A stretch of DNA of 64,000 bases from contig NZ_CP028092.1 of the NCBI RefSeq assembly GCF_005491705.1, positions 2,666,001 through 2,730,000 on the forward strand, given 5' to 3'. Made by a program: the position numbers and the translations under genes. A model generated the notes under the pieces. The model did no database searches, was not told the origin of the DNA, and was given only the letters and a program-made list of their open reading frames with translations. This stretch comes from Pontibacter sp. SGAir0037. GTDB taxonomy: Bacteria; Bacteroidota; Bacteroidia; Cytophagales; Hymenobacteraceae. This document shows, in pieces, positions 26,243 to 35,269 of this stretch (position 1 is its first letter; the number at the start of each line of letters is the position of its first letter).

Positions 26243-28637
26243 CGATCAACCGCCTGCTTATTGTTTTAACATCTGTCATAACCGATATGTTGTAAATACC
26301 GGGCCTTATAGTTGTAGGTAGCGGTAAAAGCAGATTTAGCGTTCCATCGGCTCCTATCGTAATGTCTTCTTGCAATAACCTCTTACCGGCGAGGTCAGAA
26401 ACGAGCAATATTGCTTTTGCATCAGGCTCCAGGTTATCGACCTCTATCTTTACCTCCCCTCCTGCCATAATAGGATTAGGGTACAGGTAGAAAGTAGAAG
26501 AAATAAGTCCTTTAAAGCTTACCAGTATAATGTTGGAGTAAGTAGCATAGCCGCTCTCCTTTACAATCTTCAACCTGTAGAAGCCATCTCCCTGAACAGG
26601 CTCTGTATCTGTGAATTTGTAGTTGAGGTTACTATTACTTGGTCCGAGCGACTCAACAGTACCAATTTCAGTGAACGTTACCCCATCTTCTGATCGCTCT
26701 ACCACAAAGTGGGCAATATCCAGCTCGGTTTGCGTTTCCCACTCCAGTGTAACTACTTTATTGCCATATGAACCTTCAAAACGGATCAGTTCAACAATGT
26801 TGTTATAAACGGTTTCAAAGCGTTCCGCAATCTCGGCATCGGATAATGCACGCCCGAAAAGCTTTACTTCATCCAGATCGCCTTCATAGTGATAACCTCC
26901 CGGCAAATTAAGATATCCGATATTTACAGGAGACATGGAAGCAAAGCTATTCGGGTAGGTAAAGTTACCTTCTTTGATTTTCTGACCGTCCACATAAAGC
27001 CTGGTAGCACTGGCACCGGCATCTCTTACCGCTACAAGCTGGTGCCATCTCCCGTCTGTTAAAAGAGGCCCGGTGTCACCTATATAATTACCCTGCCAGC
27101 CAATATCTAACAAAACAAATCGTGCAAAGCCTTTATCATCCATTCCTAACCACCAGTGCATTTCTGAATCAGATGCATCTCTGCCTATTATTACCCTGTT
27201 CTCTCCTTCATCGGAGCTGGAACGCATCCAGAGCTCAATAGTAAAGCTATCGTTCGATTGCCAGTTGAAATTGCTGCTGTTCGAAACATCCAATCCCTGA
27301 TCTGTGCCATTAAATCGCTGGCCACCAGAAACAACACCTGTAATGGGAGTTGGTTTGGCTGGCTCATCACAGATGGCATCGTAAGGAGTATAAAAATCTT
27401 TATAACGGGTGCCCATGATTTCGTGCAGCATCCAGTGGTGCGTTAACCCGGCCTTCTCTCCCATTCCCGCTTTTACCTCTATTTTGAATGCCTGTTCGGC
27501 CTGGCCAACAGCATTGCGCACCCTTACCACCACATCAAAAGAGCCGGCTGTGGTTGGCGTCCAGTTTATTTCTCCTGTTCCAGCGTTTATGGTCATTCCG
27601 GCAGGAGCTGCTACGAGTTCATGCTGTACAGCTGGTGTACCCACCGCCTGTACATCGTATATATAAGGTTGCCCCTCCACTCCGAACAAAATGGGTGCCG
27701 ACATTATAACCGGCTTTACATTCTGAGGGCCACAATAACTACCGGCTCCGTTGTTATAGCGCGCTCTCATCTCATTTTCTCCAAGAGCCCTTTTGTATAC
27801 CATCACCTCATCCAGAGTACCTGAAAAAAAGTACCGGTTCAGCAGGCTCATACTACCAATCGAGACAGGTGAGTTGCTCTCGAAGTTGCCTTTATAGGTA
27901 AATTTGGATTCTTCTACTTTATACCCATCGATGTATAGCTTGTTCATCAGGTTTATACCGTCGCGCACAACGGCTACATGGTGCCACCTGCCATCGTTTA
28001 TTTTTACGTCTCGCTCCAGCATCCTGAAACCTATGCCCATGGCATCGTACATTTCGAAAACAGTATTACCGGCAGCATCAATACCCACCCACCACCTGAA
28101 CTGGGAGTCTGAGGCACTACGGCCAATAATCACCTGCTCTTCGGAAGAGGTTCCGGTTGTTTTAACCCAGAACTCAATCGTAAAATTAGAGTTAGGTCCC
28201 CATTCAAAATTTTGGATTTCGTTGATGGTAATACTGTTGCCCTTTCCATTGAATTGCTGCGCCCCATCAAAAAGGCCTTCAACAGGTGTAGGGCAGTTGG
28301 TACAGGAGGGGTTGGCTGCACCTTTGTAGTCCAGATAAGCACCACTTTCCTTCTCGTCTAAACCAAAATGATGGACTAAATTATCGGGGCAGGGAGTTTC
28401 AGCCAGGAGCATGGCTTCTTCTACAGACACCTCAGGTTCTGTAACCAGTTTGTTAAAGCTTGAGCCAACATTAGCTGCATTGGCTTTGGGGGTACTATAG
28501 CAAATAAGTGTTAAAAGCAGAGAAAGAAATATGTGAGAACTTCTATATGGGGAAATGGCACCTGTTACTTCTTCTTTTTTCTCTAATCTTTTCCTGCTCT
28601 TTGCCAGTCTGCACCAAGTGTACATTGTTTTTATCAT
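26232..28637 (-). CDS. Secreted double-LamG protein with Ig-like module and T9SS tail
   Basis: The ATG at 28637 is preferred; a longer frame would need a TTG at 28661. The 801-residue product has a hydrophilic N-terminal extension, a hydrophobic signal segment (about 37-53, ending PKANAA), LamG domain 1 (about 80-310), and an Ig/cadherin-like putative Ig module (GQPYIYDVQAVG ... GTGEINWTPTTAGSFDVVVRV). LamG domain 2 (about 400-620) and a fibronectin-like stretch before the T9SS type A domain (FYLYPNPIMAGGEVKI, AGKRLLQEDI, RPGIYNISVM) follow. Both LamG domains share collinear blocks (WHHVAVVRDG or WHQLVAVRDA, GTLDEVMVYKRAL or GDLDEVKLFGRAL) with that of the neighbour. It looks like a secreted glycan-binding protein without an obvious enzymatic domain. 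Confidence 0.88.
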   Translation of the reverse strand: MIKTMYTWCRLAKSRKRLEKKEEVTGAISPYRSSHIFLSLLLTLICYSTPKANAANVGSSFNKLVTEPEVSVEEAMLLAETPCPDNLVHHFGLDEKESGAYLDYKGAANPSCTNCPTPVEGLFDGAQQFNGKGNSITINEIQNFEWGPNSNFTIEFWVKTTGTSSEEQVIIGRSASDSQFRWWVGIDAAGNTVFEMYDAMGIGFRMLERDVKINDGRWHHVAVVRDGINLMNKLYIDGYKVEESKFTYKGNFESNSPVSIGSMSLLNRYFFSGTLDEVMVYKRALGENEMRARYNNGAGSYCGPQNVKPVIMSAPILFGVEGQPYIYDVQAVGTPAVQHELVAAPAGMTINAGTGEINWTPTTAGSFDVVVRVRNAVGQAEQAFKIEVKAGMGEKAGLTHHWMLHEIMGTRYKDFYTPYDAICDEPAKPTPITGVVSGGQRFNGTDQGLDVSNSSNFNWQSNDSFTIELWMRSSSDEGENRVIIGRDASDSEMHWWLGMDDKGFARFVLLDIGWQGNYIGDTGPLLTDGRWHQLVAVRDAGASATRLYVDGQKIKEGNFTYPNSFASMSPVNIGYLNLPGGYHYEGDLDEVKLFGRALSDAEIAERFETVYNNIVELIRFEGSYGNKVVTLEWETQTELDIAHFVVERSEDGVTFTEIGTVESLGPSNSNLNYKFTDTEPVQGDGFYRLKIVKESGYATYSNIILVSFKGLISSTFYLYPNPIMAGGEVKIEVDNLEPDAKAILLVSDLAGKRLLQEDITIGADGTLNLLLPLPTTIRPGIYNISVMTDVKTISRRLIVAQ

Positions 28638-28661
28638 TTGAGCGGGTGTAATGCGCTGCAA

Positions 28662-29211
28662 ACATTCAGATCTTATATATGCGAATTTCTACTGTATCAG
28701 CAAAAGCATGAAACGCACCTGATAGCTTCTAAATGTTTATTAGCAAGTTCATCTATTAGAAACTTTTTATATTACGCCAATCCAATGACTAAGTTTAGAA
28801 GAAGAAGCTGTTTTATATCCCGCAAACAACTATAGATGAGAAATAGCTCATTATCAGAATATAAGCTTAATGCAACAGAAAACTGCTCCGATGCATCAGG
28901 AAGATGTTAATTGTCTTTAAAAGTAACAGGCGCTTTTCACTCCCAAATTTATTAAGCCATCAGCCGCTTCATTAACAGAGAATGTATGCTTTTTTTTGTA
29001 ACGTTTTAGGCACCGTTTATGACTTTATTTTACCCTTCTATTCTCATAAAAAAAATAAATCCGCTTTACCCAAACCTTTTCCTCAAACTTCTATATAATA
29101 TAGAAAATATAGACTACTCTTTTTTTGCACTAATTTTCAGTTAGAATTCAGAAGGTGGTCATATTTTTTGAGTGATACCCTTATACAGAAAATACCCTTA
29201 ATTTCAGTTCT
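28662..29211. other. Divergent intergenic region, LamG gene and MBOAT gene
   Basis: About 550 bases between divergent genes, AT-rich toward the MBOAT side. Short open frames in it (for example 28638-28835) show no coding character. No exact TAnnTTTG element was found for either gene. Promoters for both directions must lie here. Confidence 0.5.
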
Positions 29212-30690
29212 ATGCTCTTTAACTCTACTGAATTCTTTATTTTCTTTCCAGTAGTAGTAACACTATATTTTTTAACGCCTTTTAACCGCAGATGGATAAT
29301 TCTGCTGCTAGCGAGTTACTACTTTTACATGTCCTGGAAACCGGCTTATACTATCATACTGGTTGCTTCTACCATAGTAGATTATTTCTGCAGCAAAGCC
29401 ATGGGCAGGTTCGATGAGGAACAAAAGGACAAGAGAAAGCCATTTCTGTACATCAGCCTTTTTTCGAACCTGGGAGTGCTCCTGCTCTTTAAGTATTACA
29501 ATTTCTTCAACGAGAGTGCACAGGACATTGCCCAATCATTAAACATGACCTATGCAATGCCTGCCTTTGAGTTGCTTCTTCCAATGGGCATATCCTTTTA
29601 TACCTTCCAGACCATGAGCTACTCGATTGACGTGTACAACGGTATAATTAAGCCTGAGAAACATCTAGGATATTTTGCCTTATTCGTATCGTTCTTCCCG
29701 CAGCTGGTAGCAGGGCCGATAGAAAGAGCCGGCAACCTGATCGGGCAGCTTCACGAGCACCACAGCTTTGACTATAACAGAGTAGTAACCGGCCTTAGAA
29801 GAATGGGCTGGGGCTTTTTTAAGAAATTAATGATTGCAGATAACCTGGCCCTGATGGTAAACCAGGTTTATAACAACCCGGGAGAATTTGAAGGAATATC
29901 TTTTGTGATTGCCACTATATTCTTTGCCTTTCAGATCTACTGCGACTTTTCAGGTTACTCCGACATCGCCATTGGTGCGGCACAGGTAATGGGCTTTAAT
30001 TTAATGGAAAACTTCCGCCGCCCTTATTTCTCTAAATCGATACCGGAATTCTGGAGCCGGTGGCATATATCCTTATCTACCTGGTTTAGAGATTACCTGT
30101 ACATTCCGCTCGGAGGTAACCGGGTGGTAAAGTGGCGCTGGTACTACAATTTGTTTATTGTGTTTATGGTAAGCGGCCTCTGGCATGGTGCCAACTGGAC
30201 CTTTCTCGTATGGGGAGCCTTGCATGGCATTTACCAGGTTTTCGGCATCATAACCAAAAACCAGCGCAACGCCTTTGTAGATAAAATCGGGCTTACACAA
30301 TACCCTGTGCTATATAAATGGGTACAAGTGTTAACCGTTTTCTTCCTTGTCTGCTTTGCCTGGATCTTCTTTCGGGCCAACAATATCGGGGATGCCTTCT
30401 ACATTATCAGAAGCAGTGTAACAGGTATAGGCAATGTTGGCGAACTTTTAGCCGGTACTAACCTGAACCACCTGTTATTTATGGACCAGGGCCTTAAAAT
30501 TTTTTCTGTTTCGGTTGTCTCTGTTTTGATCATGGAAACGGTTCATCTGATAGAACGAAATGGCAGTGCTTCTCGTGTAATACTGCAAAGGCCGGTATGG
30601 GTCCGCTGGAGCTTTTATTATGTAGCCATCATAGCTGTTCTCTTGTTCGGGCAGTATGGCAACCAGGAATTTATCTATTTTCAATTTTAA
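29212..30690 (+). CDS. MBOAT-family O-acyltransferase (AlgI-like)
   Basis: A 492-residue polytopic membrane protein with the classic AlgI/MBOAT pattern. The N-terminus is MLFNSTEFFIFFPVVV; GISFYTFQTMSYSIDVY and FPQLVAGPIERA follow. The signature FWSRWHISLSTWFRDYLYIPLGGNR precedes the active-site region SGLWHGANWTFLVWGALHGIYQ with the two conserved histidines. It should transfer acyl (most often acetyl) groups across the inner membrane for polysaccharide O-acylation, working with the SGNH-type partner 12 bases downstream. Its presence implies the exported polymer is acetylated. Confidence 0.93.
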   Translation: MLFNSTEFFIFFPVVVTLYFLTPFNRRWIILLLASYYFYMSWKPAYTIILVASTIVDYFCSKAMGRFDEEQKDKRKPFLYISLFSNLGVLLLFKYYNFFNESAQDIAQSLNMTYAMPAFELLLPMGISFYTFQTMSYSIDVYNGIIKPEKHLGYFALFVSFFPQLVAGPIERAGNLIGQLHEHHSFDYNRVVTGLRRMGWGFFKKLMIADNLALMVNQVYNNPGEFEGISFVIATIFFAFQIYCDFSGYSDIAIGAAQVMGFNLMENFRRPYFSKSIPEFWSRWHISLSTWFRDYLYIPLGGNRVVKWRWYYNLFIVFMVSGLWHGANWTFLVWGALHGIYQVFGIITKNQRNAFVDKIGLTQYPVLYKWVQVLTVFFLVCFAWIFFRANNIGDAFYIIRSSVTGIGNVGELLAGTNLNHLLFMDQGLKIFSVSVVSVLIMETVHLIERNGSASRVILQRPVWVRWSFYYVAIIAVLLFGQYGNQEFIYFQF

Positions 30691-30702
30691 TACTTTAAGG
30701 TT

Positions 30703-31815
30703 ATGCAAAACAATGGCGTAAAAAGGCTGCTGGTAAAATTAACCTTACTCATGCTACCCTTTCTCCTGTGGCCTGTTTTGGAGGCTACCATTCTCCCGAT
30801 GAACCTTTTCACCTTTAGGATCTGGGAAACAATATCTGTCAATAAAATGCGGGTTATGTCGGGCCCGTTCTACCCGAACATGCACCTGAAAATGGTGGAA
30901 GAAGGAGAATTAGCACCACATACTCCTTTTGCCGAAAAAAGAATGGTGGAGTGGTATACCGATGAATACGGCTACCGCAACCGTGATTCCAAGTGTGATG
31001 TGCTGCTGATTGGCGACTCTAACATTACCGGCGCTAAACTAACCCAGGAAGAAACGATTGCTGAAGTACTGGAAAGACAGCTGCACAAAGATGTATATTC
31101 CTTTGCACCTGCAACCATGAACCGGTTTCTGGCCACAGACAGGTTTCATGAAACACCGCCCGAAGTTGTTATTGTATCGAGTATAGAAAGGCGTATTCCT
31201 GAATTACAACCTATCGGTGCTACCGGAGTGGGCTCTAAAATAAGAAACTTCACCGGCAATGTTATCAACTCCTCCTCTGCCCTTACCTGGCTTGCTGTTA
31301 CAGCTGATCGTATTTCTAAGCTGGGGCTCTATAACCGCACCCTTGCCAGCATTGAGCGCAGTTTCGGCAGAAAAGAATACGTATCCTACAACAACGAATT
31401 CTTTATTGAAGGAGAAGTAGCGAATCGTGATTTTTCTGATGAAGAAATTTCCCAGATAGCCACCACTTTGGAAAATTATAAAACCGTTTTACAGGAAAAA
31501 GGCATCCGGTTCCTGTTCCTGCCTATACCTAATAAAGAGAACATCTACTACCAGTTATTACCTTCTCAAAAGAAACCCGATTTTTTACCACGCTTACTTG
31601 CAGAACTTCGTAAACGCGAAGTAGACGTACTCGATATCCAAAGCACCTTCGAAGATATGTATCAAAAAGAACGAATTGCTTTATATCCGGTAGATGATGC
31701 TCACTGGAACAATGTAGCAGTAGAGGCAGCAGCGTCTATAGTGGCGCGGCATCTGCAGAACCCGAAATCAGAAGAGAAGTATATTGTTAATTATACCAAA
31801 AAACAAAATCACTAG
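30703..31815 (+). CDS. SGNH-hydrolase-like O-acetyltransferase partner (AlgJ/AlgX-like)
   Basis: A 370-residue protein with one N-terminal hydrophobic helix (about 9-33) as signal anchor and a periplasmic SGNH/AlgX-type domain. The nucleophile motif is VLLIGDSNITGAK with S106, and the second catalytic block is VDDAHWNN (about 337-344). Such proteins receive the acyl group from an MBOAT protein and place it on the polysaccharide. It is separated from the MBOAT gene by only 12 bases. Sequence similarity to AlgX proper is low; the assignment rests on motifs and context. Confidence 0.85.
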   Translation: MQNNGVKRLLVKLTLLMLPFLLWPVLEATILPMNLFTFRIWETISVNKMRVMSGPFYPNMHLKMVEEGELAPHTPFAEKRMVEWYTDEYGYRNRDSKCDVLLIGDSNITGAKLTQEETIAEVLERQLHKDVYSFAPATMNRFLATDRFHETPPEVVIVSSIERRIPELQPIGATGVGSKIRNFTGNVINSSSALTWLAVTADRISKLGLYNRTLASIERSFGRKEYVSYNNEFFIEGEVANRDFSDEEISQIATTLENYKTVLQEKGIRFLFLPIPNKENIYYQLLPSQKKPDFLPRLLAELRKREVDVLDIQSTFEDMYQKERIALYPVDDAHWNNVAVEAAASIVARHLQNPKSEEKYIVNYTKKQNH

Positions 31816-31875
31816 AAACGTTTAAATAGAACATAGCACTGCAAAGGCCTGCTTGTAAGGCCTCAGTTGTACCTT

Positions 31876-33141
31876 ATGAAACTACAAACTTATATTACAA
31901 AAGGATCAAAACGGCTTATTAAGGTATTAGGACGTATTATTCCTCACAATTCAAGTTACAGGCCTTCCGGAGTTTGTAAAATTAACTCTGATGCTATTCC
32001 TTCTCTTGATAAGCGTGAAATAAAGGTACATTCTATTTACCCCCAATACATTACAACGCTCGATATCAGCGAAGACCTCTATGAGGCCAGCTCCCCCTAC
32101 TGGAGATCACAACGCCGGGTGGCTACAGATTACATTGTTGCGGAAGTACCGCACGGGCGGCTATACACCGACAACGAAAGCAGTGTGGCTATTATCACCA
32201 AGCAGAATCGTATTGTAGATAATGTATCGTTAAGCCTGAAGAACGGCAAAGTAACCGATCATAACTTAAATAATATTTTTGAACAGCAGTACTTCTCTGA
32301 GCCGGTTCATCTGGAAGGTGTGGTCTTTTCTATGTTAACGGGAGGTGCGGGCATCAACAACGTAAGTCATTGGTTCCTGGATGTACTGCCCCGGCTGCAC
32401 CTGCTCAAAGAAAGCGGCTTGTTCGATAAGGTAGACTGGTTTTTGGTACCAAGCCTCCGCTACAGCTACCAGACGGAAACGCTGGAGATGCTTCATATAC
32501 CAAAAGAAAAACTGATTACAGGCGACGCCTATACACATATCACAGCTGATTGTATTATAGCGTCTACAGCGCCAAGAGGCAACTATACGCTGGTTCCAAT
32601 CTGGTTATGCGAGTATATACGAAGTGCGTTTTTACCTTTTGCCAATGAGGAGCTGGAGAATGAAGAAAAGCTGGATTTCGATAGCATTTACATCAGCCGG
32701 AGTGATTCGGCTATACGCAGAGTTTTAAACGAGCAGGAACTACTACAGGAGCTGGAGCCTTATGGTTTTCAATGCCTGGTGTCCAGTAAATTCTCTATCA
32801 AAGAAAAGGTAAAACTCTTCTCCAAAGCCAAAGCTGTAATTTCTCCAACCGGAGCCGGGCTCATTAGCATGCTGTTTTGCCAGCCGGGCACCAAGCTGAT
32901 CGAAATTTTTCATGAAGGATTTGTAGTCGAGCCTTTTTTTGACATTGCTACCAAAATAGATCTCGACTATGAGTATATTATATGCAGAGGCAATAACAAG
33001 GTAAAAAATGCTTCGCAGGGCCAGCATGAGCACCTGCACGTAGACATCGAAAAGGTAACGGATCTGCTTCAGATGTTAAATGGCAAAAGAACTGAAGTGG
33101 AGGCATCTACTAAAGCTAATACGCTGTCTTCCTCCATGTAA
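31876..33141 (+). CDS. Glycosyltransferase, GT61 family
   Basis: The ATG at 31876 is preferred over a TTG three codons upstream, giving 421 residues. The central part has the GT61 pattern NVSHWFLDVLPRLHLLKESG, and the C-terminal part has ISPTGAGLISMLFCQPGTKLIEIF, the most conserved block of the family. GT61 enzymes transfer xylose, GlcNAc or other sugars; the bacterial ones often sit in capsule loci. It is 60 bases after the acyltransferase partner and ends convergent with the next GT4 gene, with only 15 bases between the stops and no obvious terminator. Confidence 0.87.
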   Translation: MKLQTYITKGSKRLIKVLGRIIPHNSSYRPSGVCKINSDAIPSLDKREIKVHSIYPQYITTLDISEDLYEASSPYWRSQRRVATDYIVAEVPHGRLYTDNESSVAIITKQNRIVDNVSLSLKNGKVTDHNLNNIFEQQYFSEPVHLEGVVFSMLTGGAGINNVSHWFLDVLPRLHLLKESGLFDKVDWFLVPSLRYSYQTETLEMLHIPKEKLITGDAYTHITADCIIASTAPRGNYTLVPIWLCEYIRSAFLPFANEELENEEKLDFDSIYISRSDSAIRRVLNEQELLQELEPYGFQCLVSSKFSIKEKVKLFSKAKAVISPTGAGLISMLFCQPGTKLIEIFHEGFVVEPFFDIATKIDLDYEYIICRGNNKVKNASQGQHEHLHVDIEKVTDLLQMLNGKRTEVEASTKANTLSSSM

Positions 33142-33156
33142 TCGGAGAAGCAATTT

Positions 33157-34374
33157 TCAAGTGCTTAAAGGTTCCCCTACAGCTGTCTGCGACTGCACAC
33201 GTGTTTTCCTGTTTCTGATCACATCTTCGTAAATACGCAGTAACAGCTGGTAGTTTACTTCAGCTGTGTAGTTATCTTCGTAACTGTTCCGGGCATTCTT
33301 GCTAAACTGGTTCCATAAAGTATTATCCTGCTCTAACAGCTTAACTTTGGCAACCAATTCTTCTGCCTTTCCCGGGCTATAATGGAAGCCATTCACACCA
33401 TCCTGCACCAGTTGCTCCCCTCCGCCTATTTTAGAAGCTATAACAGGCGTGCCGGTAGAAAAAGCTTCTATCACAGACATTCCAAACATTTCAGGCCACT
33501 CCGAAGGAAAGATCAGAGCCGTAGAAAGCTTTAATTCCTGCACTACCCTATCCCGCTTCTGATACCCCAGATACTCAATATTGGCAAACCTCCCGGCATA
33601 TTCTTCTACCATATACTTTAAGGATCCGTCGCCGATAATCTTCAGTTTAAATGGATAATCAGCAGCTGCTCTCAACAGTGTTTCTACGCCCTTTTCCGGT
33701 GATAAACGGCCAACATACAGAAAGTAAGGCGCTCTGCTACCTGCACCTAAGCCTAAATCAGCAGTAAAATTAGGCTTTACAACCAACTGCTGCGGGCTTA
33801 GCTTCAGCGATGAGTTCAGGAACAGCTCAGACGCCCCTGGTGTGAGCGCAATAAAACGATCTACCCTCTCCCGCCAGGTGCCCAGCAGTTTATGCACCCC
33901 TGTGGCAAGCACAACAGAAGCTGTTTCTGTAAAAGAATTCCGGTAGGCTTTATCCCGTATCGCTTTCCAGGGGAAAACCTTATGAATATTCTCCATATGC
34001 ACCTGCCCGTTGTAGTGCAGATAGGAGCTTGGGCAAATCAGCCGGAAGTTGTGCAAAGTCATTACAACCGGCACCTGATGCTTTTGGACAACATAAAAAA
34101 CCGCCGGAGAAATAAGCGGAAAAAAATTATGCACATGCACTACATCCGGCTTATAAGTCAGCAGCTTCTCTTCCACCAGCTTGGCACTTTTGGTATTGTA
34201 CACCACTCCCAGGGCTGCTCCCAGTTTCTCCGATATCGTATTCACATCGTTGTTGCTGAGCGTGAGCATTTCGACCTGGTGCCCGTGCTCTTCCATTAAA
34301 GCTGCTTCGGCATAGAAAACGGTATCTTCTCCTGCTGATATTTTGTAGTGGTTATGAACTAAAAGAATGCGCAT
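33157..34374 (-). CDS. Glycosyltransferase, GT4 family
   Basis: A 405-residue GT-B enzyme. The N-terminus MRILLVHNHYKISAGEDTVF and the segments VVHVHNFFPLISPAVF and VPVVMTLHNFRLICP are typical of one GT4 group. The donor site shows FLYVGRLSPEKGVETLL, and the acidic region PSEWPEMFGMSVIEAFSTGTPVIAS. It is the last gene of the minus-strand nucleotide-sugar operon, 20 bases after the nucleotidyltransferase gene. It may therefore use the unusual sugar made by that operon (inference). Confidence 0.92.
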   Translation of the reverse strand: MRILLVHNHYKISAGEDTVFYAEAALMEEHGHQVEMLTLSNNDVNTISEKLGAALGVVYNTKSAKLVEEKLLTYKPDVVHVHNFFPLISPAVFYVVQKHQVPVVMTLHNFRLICPSSYLHYNGQVHMENIHKVFPWKAIRDKAYRNSFTETASVVLATGVHKLLGTWRERVDRFIALTPGASELFLNSSLKLSPQQLVVKPNFTADLGLGAGSRAPYFLYVGRLSPEKGVETLLRAAADYPFKLKIIGDGSLKYMVEEYAGRFANIEYLGYQKRDRVVQELKLSTALIFPSEWPEMFGMSVIEAFSTGTPVIASKIGGGEQLVQDGVNGFHYSPGKAEELVAKVKLLEQDNTLWNQFSKNARNSYEDNYTAEVNYQLLLRIYEDVIRNRKTRVQSQTAVGEPLST

Positions 34375-34394
34375 TATATAAGGGTATGAATGTA

Positions 34395-35180
34395 CTAATG
34401 TGTATGTGCCTGTATGGCTTTTTTAAGGTCTTCGGGTGTGCCTACATCCAGGCAGCTGTATCCGTGAAAGCATACGGATTGCACCCGCAACCCGTTGTCG
34501 ATAGCAGCCTGAATAACTTCTCCTACACTTACTTCAAAAGAAGCTTCGGTGTTTCTTTGCCTGGCCAGTAACTCGTACAGGTACTGGTGCATAAAATCGG
34601 TAAACAGCTCTCCCCAGCAGGCAAAGGCCCAAGCATGGCTTAGATCCGACTTTTCAGGCTTTGGCAGGATGGTAGTCACCTCACCTGTCTCTGTCAGGGC
34701 TACCATATCCCACTTATGCGGATGCTCTACCTGGTGTACACCCAGCACGACATCTGCATTTGTTTGATGTTGATGCGCCAGTAGTTGCGTAAAAGCGTCC
34801 TGGGGTTCTATCAGAATATCGGGAAAGCCAAAGACTACTGTTTTGCCGCGCACGAAATTATAAGCCTGATCAAGAGAGAAGGGTGCACCATAAGGTTGTT
34901 GCATAATCAGGTAAGCCAGGTTCAGGTTCAGCCGGCTTCCGTCGCCAAAGTAATTAGGTATGTCCCATTTGCCTTTACGTATGATAAAATAAATATTCTC
35001 AGCTCCGGCCGCACGCATTTGTTCCAGCAGGTAAGCAGAAACCACTTTGGGGTATTCCTTTGTACTATCTTCCCGGCTTCTTTCAAAACCAATCGGGTAA
35101 AGCTCCTTGCTGAATGGCAACGGAGACAGCCGTGTACCCATACCGGCTGCCGGAACCAAACCTATTACATCTTTACGCAT
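34395..35180 (-). CDS. Sugar-phosphate nucleotidyltransferase
   Basis: A 261-residue protein with a nucleotidyltransferase start (IGLVPAAGMGTRLSPLPFSKELYPIGF), in which the usual G-x-G-T-R-L-x-P loop is present with an LPFSKEL variant. VVFGFPDILIEPQDA holds the position of the metal-binding acidic residue. It resembles glucose-1-phosphate thymidylyltransferases but is shorter and divergent. A second activator of sugar phosphates beside RfbF in the same operon is notable. A hairpin (35214-35248) separates it from the upstream SAF-domain gene, which may lower its expression. Confidence 0.8.
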   Translation of the reverse strand: MRKDVIGLVPAAGMGTRLSPLPFSKELYPIGFERSREDSTKEYPKVVSAYLLEQMRAAGAENIYFIIRKGKWDIPNYFGDGSRLNLNLAYLIMQQPYGAPFSLDQAYNFVRGKTVVFGFPDILIEPQDAFTQLLAHQHQTNADVVLGVHQVEHPHKWDMVALTETGEVTTILPKPEKSDLSHAWAFACWGELFTDFMHQYLYELLARQRNTEASFEVSVGEVIQAAIDNGLRVQSVCFHGYSCLDVGTPEDLKKAIQAHTH

Positions 35181-35213
35181 ACTGAACTAAACATCTTAAA
35201 CAGGTATCATAAG

Positions 35214-35248
35214 AAATGCCAGGCTCCTGCAACGGACGCCTGGCATTT
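35214..35248 (-). terminator. Intra-operon hairpin
   Basis: An 11-bp perfect stem (AAATGCCAGGC at 35214-35224, GCCTGGCATTT at 35238-35248) in the 89-base gap after the SAF-domain gene. Only a weak T tract follows, so partial read-through is likely. Confidence 0.55.
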
Positions 35249-35269
35249 ATCATATATGGTTAGAAAAAT

